Of a stretch of DNA of 5,174 nucleotides, positions 1-5,174 are shown piece after piece. The notes below the pieces were generated by a model. The model worked only from the letters and a program-made list of their open reading frames with translations, was not told the origin of the DNA and ran no database searches. The stretch covers positions 1-5,174 of the forward strand of contig VSPV01000154.1 in assembly GCA_009775605.1 (NCBI GenBank), written 5' to 3'. This DNA is from Paramuribaculum sp. (GTDB lineage Bacteria; Bacteroidota; Bacteroidia; Bacteroidales; Muribaculaceae). The stretch's first letter is position 1; each line of letters starts with the position of its first letter. A program made the translations under genes and the position numbers.

Positions 1-1044
1 GTAGGAGGCTGCGGCAGGGTTGTCGGCACTATTGTAGACGTTGGGGAATTCGCTTACAATCATTACCGAGCGGCGTTCGTCGGTGGGATCGAAGCTCCAG
101 AACTGCTGCAGGGGCACGAGGAACAGATTCCAGCCCATATCGTAGTCCCAGTTGGTGAACATCATGCCGAGGTCCCATGCAGCGGAACTGATGCTTTCCT
201 TGGCGCGGATGGTGAACATGAGCTCGTTGTTGTAAAGCGTGGCGTCACTGTTGGGGTCGAATACGTCCCATACGTTTGGCTGCAGATTGTAGACACTTCC
301 TTCCATGGCGAGAACTTCGTTTACGGCATCCAGGGCCTGTTTCCATTTGGCCTGGTCGTCGCCGCCGTTCTGGCGCAGACGGCCTGCCTGACGCATGTAA
401 AGGCGCACGAGGAATCCGCGTACGGAACCGAGGGTGGGACGTCCGCCGTCGTCGCGGCTGTCATATTTTTCCGGCAAGGTCATGGCAGCCTTGAGGTCGG
501 TCTCAATGGCGTTCTCGATGTCGTCGATGGAGGCGAGGGGCAGTTTTTCCTTCACGTCGATGTCGCTTGACAGAACCAGAGGCACACGATAGAAGAGGTC
601 GGAAAGCTGCATGTAGGCATAAGCTCTCATGAAATGGGCCTCGGCTATCATCTGGCCCTTGTCGGCGTCGGTGAAGAGGGCGTCGTCCATCGCGCCCACA
701 CGGTCAATCACGATATTGGCGCGGGATGTAACCTGGAAGAAGTTATCCCAGCAGGTGGTAAGATGCGACGATGTGCGGATGGCTTCGTCGTTGAGCACCT
801 CGAATGCCGAAACACCCTTGTCGAAGCAGACGTCGGTGACGCCGTCGGAAGCCTGGAACATCGGGTCGCGGTAAATCTGGTGGAGCGGCGCATACATGGC
901 GTCAACAGCCGCCTGGGCGTTTTCCACCGAAGTGAAAGCCGTGTCGTCAGTAAGATTGGAGTATACGGTTTCTTCTAACTCGTCATGGCAAGAAGCGAAT
1001 GCGAGCGCCATAAAAGGCAATAGAAGCAATATTTTAGGTTTCAT
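1..1044 (-). CDS. SusD/RagB-family outer-membrane nutrient-binding lipoprotein (partial, C-terminus off the window)
   Basis: This is a SusD-like surface lipoprotein, the lid that binds glycan or another nutrient above its SusC barrel. The frame is open for 348 codons from the ATG at 1044 to the left edge, where it is cut. Family members are usually about 500-650 residues, so roughly the C-terminal third or more is missing. Residues 1-18 form a lipoprotein signal (MKPK followed by a Leu-rich stretch) ending in FASC with Cys19 as the predicted lipidation site. Acidic residues follow directly (HDELEE), as in Bacteroidota surface-lipoprotein export signals. Family-typical segments are FTSVENAQAAVDAMYAPL (about 37-54), AEAHFMRAYAYMQL (134-147, the TPR-like helix hallmark), RVPLV (153-157), GRPTLGSVRGFL (201-212), ELMFTIRAK (274-282) and FDPTDERR (318-325). 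It begins 32 bases after the susC-like stop, so the two are almost certainly co-transcribed. The ligand cannot be inferred from the sequence. Confidence 0.93.
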   Translation of the reverse strand, partial: MKPKILLLLPFMALAFASCHDELEETVYSNLTDDTAFTSVENAQAAVDAMYAPLHQIYRDPMFQASDGVTDVCFDKGVSAFEVLNDEAIRTSSHLTTCWDNFFQVTSRANIVIDRVGAMDDALFTDADKGQMIAEAHFMRAYAYMQLSDLFYRVPLVLSSDIDVKEKLPLASIDDIENAIETDLKAAMTLPEKYDSRDDGGRPTLGSVRGFLVRLYMRQAGRLRQNGGDDQAKWKQALDAVNEVLAMEGSVYNLQPNVWDVFDPNSDATLYNNELMFTIRAKESISSAAWDLGMMFTNWDYDMGWNLFLVPLQQFWSFDPTDERRSVMIVSEFPNVYNSADNPAAASY

Positions 1045-1076
1045 GATGTCTCTTGTTTTTCAGATGGTGGAATGGG
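1045..1076 (-). promoter_or_regulatory. SusC-SusD intergenic spacer with weak ribosome-binding site
   Basis: These 32 bases separate the TAA of the susC-like gene from the ATG of the susD-like gene. A purine-rich AAGAGA (1049-1054) ends four bases before the ATG and is the only Shine-Dalgarno-like element. I see no promoter box or terminator hairpin, which fits one operon read through both genes. The lipoprotein signal that starts right at 1044 independently supports that start codon. Confidence 0.5.
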
Positions 1077-4000
1077 TTAGAATGTGATTTTTGCACCGCA
1101 GTTGAACGCACGGTAGCTGGGGTAGGTACAATAGTCGAGACCCTGTCCGATGGAGCTGGCTCCGTTCACGCTGACTTCGGGATCGAAACCGGAGTAGCTG
1201 GTGATGGTGAAGAGTCGCTGAGCGCCCACGAACACGCGGAAGTTCTGGATGTATTTGGCCAGACCCAGTTTAGCGACGGGCAGTGTGTAGCCGAGCTCGA
1301 TGCTGGAGAGGCGGAGGAAGCTTGCGTCCTCTACGAACTTGGTGTTGACAAACGAGCCGTACTGGTTGCCGCCGTCCTTGCGCCAGGTAGTGGCGGGGAT
1401 GTTGTTGTTGGGGTTGGTTTTTGTCCAGCGGTACATGGATGACTTGAGACGTCCGAGGTCTTCAAACACCACGTTGTTGATGTTGATCATGTCCTGGCCT
1501 ATGTTGGCGTCGAAGAAGAACGAGAAGTCGAAATCGCGGTAACGGAAGTTGTTGCCCCAGCCGATTACGAGGTCGGGGTTGCCGTTGCCTATCACTTTGC
1601 GGTCGTTGGCGTCGATTACGCCGTTTCCGTCAAGGTCCTTGAACTTGGGATGTCCGGGAACGGAACCGGGCTGGGGAGCGTAGGTCTCCCCTTCCTGGAT
1701 CACACCGTCGAACACATATCCGTAGATGGAGCTCAGAGGCATACCTTTCTCCACTTTCATGTATTCTGTGGAGTTGTACCATCCCTGAGGCATGATGGAG
1801 ATGTAGGTTGGATCCGCGATGTCTACGACTTTACCCTTGTTGGCGCCCATGTTGAGGGTCGTTGTCCAGGAGAAGTCTTTCTTTGCGAAAGGATTGTATT
1901 TGATGAAGAGCTCCCATCCGCGGTTGTCGACGGTACCGTTGTTGCCGAGTGTGGTCTGCAGGCCGATTGTCGATGTGGAGATGTTGATGGGGTTGAGAAG
2001 GTCGGTGGTCTTCTTGTAGTACCAGTCGAAGTTCACTTCAACGAGACCGTTCCACAGGAGAGCGTCGAAGCCGAGGTCCCACTGTGAGGTGGTTTCCCAT
2101 TTGAGGTTGGGGTTGCCGGCATTGTTGGGGTACATGCCTTTCACCACATCGTCGCCGCCCAGATATACGTTGGTGAAGGCGTAGGTGCGGAGCGATTTAT
2201 AGGAACCGATGGCGTCGTTACCGGTGCGTCCGTAGCTTGCGCGGATCTTGAAGTTGGTTACGGTGTTGCGCCAGAAATCCATGAATTTCTCGTCGCCGAG
2301 CTGCCATGCCACGGATGCGGAGGGGAAGTAGCCCCATTTGTTGCCGGTACCGAAGTTGGAGGCGCCGTCGGCGCGGATACTTGCGTTGATGATGTATTTG
2401 TTCATGAGCACATACTCGGCGCGGCCGAAGTACGACATGTTGGTCTTGTCGGTGCGGCTTGTGTTGATCCAGTCGATTGTCTGCGCGGCTCCCATGTTAT
2501 TGAAGGAGAATGCGTCGGTGGTGAAGTCGTGGGCTTCCATGCCCGAGTATTCGTATTTGTTCTTGATGTATGACAGACCTGCCATCACTTTCACGTCGTG
2601 GTTGTCGCCGAACTGCTGATGATAGGTGAGTACACCGTCCACCTGATGATAGTCGGTGTTCTCGATCTCGTTTGAGGCGAGACCGTTGTTTGCCAGACCT
2701 ACGGTGGTGTCGCGGCTGTAGTATTTCTGATATTTGTCGGTGGTGTTGCTGAACGAATACTGCACGCGGGCGGTGAGCTGCGGGATGATCTTGGCCTCTC
2801 CCCAGAAGGTGTAGTTGGCGTTGGTGGAGGTGTTTTTGAAATCACGGCTCATGATGTCGTCGTACAGACCGTTGCGACGTCCTTTCTCGCCGAACACGTT
2901 GATGCCTTCAGGACTGCTTGTGGTCAGAGGGCTTGCGTTGAATATGGCGTAGATGGTGTTGTCGGTGGAGGTGGTGGTGCCCATGTTGAGGTAGTTCTTG
3001 GTGGAGCGGGTGATGTAGGATGTAGCTCCGGCCGAGATGTGGTCGCTGATTTTGAATTCGGCGTTGATGCGGGCGGTCAGACGGTCGTAGTCGGTATTGG
3101 GAAGAATACCCTGGTCGTCGGTGTAGGACATTGAAGCTGCCACGTTGATGCGCTCTGAACCGCCGGCCACCTGCACATTGTGGGTCTGGGTGGTGGAGGT
3201 GCGCGTCAGCTCCTTGAACCAGTCGGTACCTGCTCCTTTATAGGCAAGCTGGTTGACGGTATAGGGGGGATTGCCGCTGGAACCGTTGTCCTCCCACTGC
3301 TGCATGGCGGTCTTCATGATGTCCTGGGCGTCCATCAGCTCGTAGGGGTTGTGGAGGAATTTGGCGGCCATGTCGTAGGCGTAGGATATGGTGAATTTTC
3401 CTTCCTTACCTTTCTTCGTGGTGACGAGCACAACACCGTTGGCACCGCGCGCACCGTAGATGGCTGTGGCGGCGGCATCTTTCAGAATCTCGATGGATTC
3501 GATGTCGTTGGGGTTGATGTTGAGACCGCCGGTGGTCTGAAGACCGTCTATGATGTAGAGCGGCTCGTTGCTTGAGCTGATTGATGAGGCTCCGCGCACA
3601 CGGATGGTGGTGAGGCCGCCAGGCTCCATTGAGGTCTGGCGCACGTGCACACCGGCTGCACGTCCTTTGATGAGTTCGGCTGTATTGACAATCACACCGG
3701 CCTGGATGTTTTCGGGCTTGATGGATGCGATTGAACCGGCGAGGTCGCGCTTCTTGGTCACGCCGTAACCTACGGCCACAACTTCTTCAAGCACTTTTGA
3801 ATCAGATTCCATGCGAATCTCGATGTTGTCTGATTTGATAACCTCACATACAGGACGCATGCCAATGTAGGTGATTTTCAGTGTCTGGCCGATTTTGGCG
3901 TTTATCACAAACCTGCCGTCGGCATCGGTGGCTGTACCGGATTTCGAGCCGGCCACAATTACGGAGGCACCCGGAATAGGTGAGTCGTCAGCTGCATCAA

Positions 4001-4085
4001 GCACTAAGCCATGTATAGCCTGCTGGGCCATGGCTGTAAACGAAAGCAGCATAATGAACAGAAGAATTGTACTAATTCGTTTCAT
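1077..4085 (-). CDS. SusC/RagA-family TonB-linked outer-membrane transporter (complete, 1002 aa)
   Basis: This is a TonB-dependent outer-membrane barrel that imports the ligand captured by its SusD partner, powered by TonB-ExbBD. The product is 1002 residues, normal for the family. The ATG at 4085 is chosen because it opens directly into a signal peptide (Lys2-Arg3, hydrophobic 7-18, AMA|QQ cleavage near residue 20). A carboxypeptidase-D regulatory-like domain follows (about 24-95; PIPGASVIV, GTATDADGRF, ITYIGM). Then come LEEVVAVGYGVTKKRDLAGSI (99-119) and the plug (about 115-225) with the SusC signature EPLYIIDG (174-181) and SIEILKDAAATAIYGARGANGVVLVTT. Barrel hallmarks include SIRADGASNFG (569-579), RASYGRTGN (615-623), a calcium-loop-like DLDGNGVIDAND (817-828), GFDPEV (966-971) and a C-terminal Phe. 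There is no STN domain after the signal peptide, so coupling to an anti-sigma factor is unlikely. No Shine-Dalgarno sequence precedes the ATG. The transported substrate is unknown. Confidence 0.97.
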   Translation of the reverse strand: MKRISTILLFIMLLSFTAMAQQAIHGLVLDAADDSPIPGASVIVAGSKSGTATDADGRFVINAKIGQTLKITYIGMRPVCEVIKSDNIEIRMESDSKVLEEVVAVGYGVTKKRDLAGSIASIKPENIQAGVIVNTAELIKGRAAGVHVRQTSMEPGGLTTIRVRGASSISSSNEPLYIIDGLQTTGGLNINPNDIESIEILKDAAATAIYGARGANGVVLVTTKKGKEGKFTISYAYDMAAKFLHNPYELMDAQDIMKTAMQQWEDNGSSGNPPYTVNQLAYKGAGTDWFKELTRTSTTQTHNVQVAGGSERINVAASMSYTDDQGILPNTDYDRLTARINAEFKISDHISAGATSYITRSTKNYLNMGTTTSTDNTIYAIFNASPLTTSSPEGINVFGEKGRRNGLYDDIMSRDFKNTSTNANYTFWGEAKIIPQLTARVQYSFSNTTDKYQKYYSRDTTVGLANNGLASNEIENTDYHQVDGVLTYHQQFGDNHDVKVMAGLSYIKNKYEYSGMEAHDFTTDAFSFNNMGAAQTIDWINTSRTDKTNMSYFGRAEYVLMNKYIINASIRADGASNFGTGNKWGYFPSASVAWQLGDEKFMDFWRNTVTNFKIRASYGRTGNDAIGSYKSLRTYAFTNVYLGGDDVVKGMYPNNAGNPNLKWETTSQWDLGFDALLWNGLVEVNFDWYYKKTTDLLNPINISTSTIGLQTTLGNNGTVDNRGWELFIKYNPFAKKDFSWTTTLNMGANKGKVVDIADPTYISIMPQGWYNSTEYMKVEKGMPLSSIYGYVFDGVIQEGETYAPQPGSVPGHPKFKDLDGNGVIDANDRKVIGNGNPDLVIGWGNNFRYRDFDFSFFFDANIGQDMININNVVFEDLGRLKSSMYRWTKTNPNNNIPATTWRKDGGNQYGSFVNTKFVEDASFLRLSSIELGYTLPVAKLGLAKYIQNFRVFVGAQRLFTITSYSGFDPEVSVNGASSIGQGLDYCTYPSYRAFNCGAKITF

Positions 4086-4243
4086 AGATTGGTTGTTATA
4101 AAATAGCTTACGCTTTGGAGTGATTTTGGTTAGTTTTGGGTTATTGATTGAGTTTCATGATATTTCGCGTAATGCGTCCAATCCGAGGAAATCGATGGGG
4201 GAAAGAAAAATTGCTTCAGAGTATCGATTCTGGGTTAGATTTC
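4086..4243 (-). promoter_or_regulatory. Long 5' leader (UTR) of the susC-like mRNA
   Basis: If transcription begins a few bases downstream of the -7 box at 4249-4256, the susC-like mRNA carries an untranslated leader of about 155-160 nt. The leader contains a potential hairpin with 7-bp arms (4190-4196 with 4223-4229, each carrying ATCGAT) around a 26-nt loop. It also contains a five-codon ATG-to-TAA reading frame (4141-4158). The 20 bases before the susC ATG are A/T-rich with no Shine-Dalgarno sequence, which is common in Bacteroidota. I recognise no known riboswitch. The extent depends on the inferred start site. Confidence 0.4.
4190..4229 (-). other. Candidate leader hairpin with ATCGAT arms
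   Basis: The arms at 4190-4196 and 4223-4229 are exact reverse complements of 7 bp (AATCGAT/ATCGATT), extendable by one G-U pair in the mRNA. The 26-nt loop on the mRNA strand is pyrimidine-rich, including a UUUUUCUUUCCCCC stretch. Part of the match arises because ATCGAT is itself palindromic, and the loop is long, so chance is a real alternative. No T-tract follows the stem, so it is not a terminator. Confidence 0.25.
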
Positions 4244-4248
4244 GGATG

Positions 4249-4280
4249 CAAATTTATGCCTTTTGGCAAAAAAATGCTAA
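4249..4280 (-). promoter_or_regulatory. Bacteroides-type promoter of the susC-like operon
   Basis: Read on the minus strand, TAAATTTG (4249-4256) matches all fixed positions of the Bacteroidota primary-sigma -7 consensus TAnnTTTG. A TTAG (4277-4280), three of four bases of the -33 TTTG element, lies 20 bases upstream, a suitable spacing. The site sits after the fucO terminator and before the susC start, in the right orientation, in the most A+T-rich part of the window. The predicted transcription start is near 4242-4244. It is the only full -7 match I found on this strand in the gap. Confidence 0.6.
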
Positions 4281-4296
4281 TTCGTGTGAAAAAAAA
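4268..4296. other. Two A-tracts about 21 bp apart around the -33 region
   Basis: The plus strand carries a run of seven A (4268-4274) and a run of eight A (4289-4296), with centres about 21 bp apart, close to two helical turns. One lies in the spacer of the predicted promoter and the other just upstream of its -33 element. Phased A-tracts bend DNA and upstream ones can act like UP elements. A role here is inferred from placement only. Confidence 0.35.
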
Positions 4297-4301
4297 TAAT
4301 A

Positions 4302-4317
4302 TATGTTGTGTAACATA
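4302..4317. repeat. Perfect 6-bp inverted repeat, candidate operator upstream of the susC promoter
   Basis: TATGTT (4302-4307) and AACATA (4312-4317) are exact reverse complements separated by four bases. The dyad starts 21 bases upstream of the predicted -33 element, about 60-75 bases before the predicted start site, where an activator commonly binds. No T-tract follows in either direction, so it does not resemble a terminator. The symmetric spaced-dyad form suits a dimeric helix-turn-helix regulator, but I cannot assign one. A 6-bp dyad in A+T-rich DNA can also occur by chance. Confidence 0.4.
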
Positions 4318-4360
4318 AAAATGGATTCGTTGCATTTCGGGCTGTAGGAGCGGCGACTTC

Positions 4361-4398
4361 GCAAAATAAAGGCAGAAGCCGGTTACGGCCTCTGCCTT
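4361..4398 (-). terminator. Intrinsic terminator of fucO
   Basis: On the minus strand, AAGGCAGAGGCCG and CGGCTTCTGCCTT (between 4369 and 4398) pair as a 13-bp stem closed by a four-base loop (4382-4385), followed by a T-rich tail TATTTT. The stem holds one G-U pair in the minus-strand RNA; the plus-strand RNA would have an A-C mismatch at that position and no T-rich tail, so the hairpin is oriented for fucO. It starts 29 bases after the fucO stop and separates fucO transcription from the susC-susD operon. Confidence 0.9.
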
Positions 4399-4427
4399 AA
4401 ATGGGTTATGTGTCTATGCGGGTATTA

Positions 4428-5174
4428 TCAGAGCACTTTGTGATAGAGTGCGATGATGTCGTCGAGTGTCACCTCGCGGGGGTTGCCGGGCGTGCATACG
4501 TCGGCGAGAGCCTGCTCGGCCAGGCGGGGAATGTCGGTCTCCTTGATTCCGAGGTCGCTCAGATGCTGGGGAATGCCCACGAGTATGGCGAGGTCCTTGA
4601 CGGCCTTGCATGCTGCCTTTGATGCTTCCTCGCGGTCCATACCTTCGGTGTCGACACCCATGGCGCGGGCTATCTCGGGATATTTGTCAAGGCATGCGGG
4701 CATGTTGAATTCCATCACGGTGGGGAGAAGCAGGGCGTTTGCCACACCGTGGGGCACGTCGAAGAGCGATCCCATGGGGTGAGCCATTCCGTGAACCAGA
4801 CCGAGGCCTACGTTGGAGAATGCCATGCCGGCTATATACTGGGCCACGGCCATGCCGTCGCGTGCTTCGGCGTTGCGGGGCTCCTCGACGGCGGTGGGAA
4901 GATGATGACGGATCATGCGGATGGCTTCGATCTCAAACATGTCGCTCATGGGCCATGCGGCTTTGGTTATGTAGCCTTCTATGGCGTGTGTGAGGGCGTC
5001 CATGCCGGTGGCTGCGGTGAGGCTCTTGGGCAGGGAGTACATCAGCTCGGAGTCTATCACGGCAACGGCGGGGATGTCGTTGGGGTCGACGCACACCATC
5101 TTTTTCTGCTTTTCCTCGTCGATGATCACATAGTTGATGGTGGTCTCGGCGGCGGTTCCGGCAGTGGTGGGGAG
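4428..5174 (-). CDS. fucO: Lactaldehyde reductase / L-1,2-propanediol oxidoreductase, iron-containing alcohol dehydrogenase family (partial, N-terminus off the window)
   Basis: FucO reduces L-lactaldehyde, made from L-fucose or L-rhamnose by aldolase cleavage, to L-1,2-propanediol with NADH, using an Fe(II) centre in the cytoplasm. The frame is open from the right edge to a TGA at 4428, giving 248 residues. E. coli FucO has about 382, so about 135 N-terminal residues with the nucleotide-binding glycines lie outside. The visible part starts at LPTTAGTAAETTINYVI and matches the E. coli protein, as I remember it, nearly throughout. Shared stretches include VCVDPNDIP, ATGMDALTHAIEGYIT, FSNVGLGLVHGMAHPMG and PHGVANALLLP. 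Predicted metal ligands are all present: Asp59, His63, His128 and His142 of the visible part (E. coli D196, H200, H263, H277). The C-terminal CTPGNPREVTLDDIIALYHKVL also fits. A GTG at 5129 is internal, not the start, because homology continues upstream. A related iron alcohol dehydrogenase with another substrate is the main alternative. Confidence 0.92.
   Translation of the reverse strand, partial: LPTTAGTAAETTINYVIIDEEKQKKMVCVDPNDIPAVAVIDSELMYSLPKSLTAATGMDALTHAIEGYITKAAWPMSDMFEIEAIRMIRHHLPTAVEEPRNAEARDGMAVAQYIAGMAFSNVGLGLVHGMAHPMGSLFDVPHGVANALLLPTVMEFNMPACLDKYPEIARAMGVDTEGMDREEASKAACKAVKDLAILVGIPQHLSDLGIKETDIPRLAEQALADVCTPGNPREVTLDDIIALYHKVL

Noticed and set aside
634..978. Plus-strand open frame of 114 codons opposite the susD-like gene
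   Set aside because: It lies wholly inside a well-supported minus-strand gene, and its translation has no recognisable domain. It is a shadow of the susD codons.
1053..1442. Plus-strand open frame of 129 codons opposite the 3' end of the susC-like gene
   Set aside because: It is antisense to highly conserved SusC C-terminal motifs, and its low-complexity Val/Gly/Ala/Glu-rich product is the usual reverse-frame artefact of G+C-rich coding DNA.
1650..2087. Plus-strand open frame of 145 codons inside the susC-like gene
   Set aside because: It is a reverse-frame shadow, Val/Gly-rich, with no signal or domain and no promoter in front of it.
2955..2985. GGTGG-rich repeat-like stretch on the plus strand
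   Set aside because: It is the complement of threonine/serine codons (GTTTSTDNT, about residues 369-377) in the susC-like gene, not a true repeat array.
4141..4158. Five-codon minus-strand reading frame (MKLNQ, stop) in the susC leader
   Set aside because: It is too short to tell from chance, has no ribosome-binding site, and shows no run of regulatory codons as in an attenuation leader peptide.
4162..4173. Imperfect dyad ATTTCGCGTAAT in the susC leader
   Set aside because: The arms mismatch at one symmetric base pair and the core is only CGCG; it is too weak to call an operator.
4255..4273. Short TGCC-TTTT-GGCA dyad in the promoter spacer
   Set aside because: Only four base pairs with a mismatch before further A/T pairing; it could overlap an operator, but the sequence alone does not support it.
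4453..4782. Plus-strand open frame of 109 codons opposite fucO
   Set aside because: The minus-strand reading is an unambiguous FucO with all metal ligands, so the plus-strand frame is a shadow.

Overview
The window looks like a piece of a Bacteroidales-type (Bacteroidota) chromosome. Three observations support this: a complete SusC/RagA-type TonB-dependent transporter immediately followed by a SusD-like lipoprotein gene, an exact match to the Bacteroides-type -7 promoter box (TAnnTTTG), and no Shine-Dalgarno sequence before susC. The coding DNA is moderately G+C-rich and the intergenic DNA strongly A+T-rich, which suggests a higher-GC gut lineage such as Muribaculaceae, Barnesiella or Alistipes rather than Bacteroides itself. 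That placement is an inference; no marker gene is present.

All three genes lie on the minus strand, so transcription runs from high to low coordinates. At the right edge (4428-5174) is the C-terminal two thirds of fucO, an iron-dependent lactaldehyde reductase whose start lies beyond the window. About 29 bases after its stop is a strong intrinsic terminator (4361-4398), so fucO ends its own transcript. Next comes an A+T-rich regulatory region (4086-4368) with a candidate operator palindrome, two A-tracts, a promoter and a leader of about 155-160 nt. It is followed by the complete susC-like gene (1077-4085), a 32-base gap and a susD-like gene (1-1044) that runs off the left edge.

The SusC and SusD proteins should form an outer-membrane uptake complex. 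In this architecture the SusD lipoprotein is the surface lid that captures an oligosaccharide (or another oligomeric nutrient), and SusC is the TonB-driven barrel that imports it. No glycoside hydrolase, surface glycan-binding protein, hybrid two-component regulator or sigma/anti-sigma pair is visible, so the substrate cannot be read from this window. The neighbouring fucO is consistent with, but does not prove, a link to L-fucose or L-rhamnose use, because the terminator separates it from susC.

I do not see a previously undescribed system here. The parts most worth a second look are the regulatory elements between fucO and susC: the perfect inverted repeat, the A-tracts around the promoter, the long leader, and a possible antisense promoter facing that leader.
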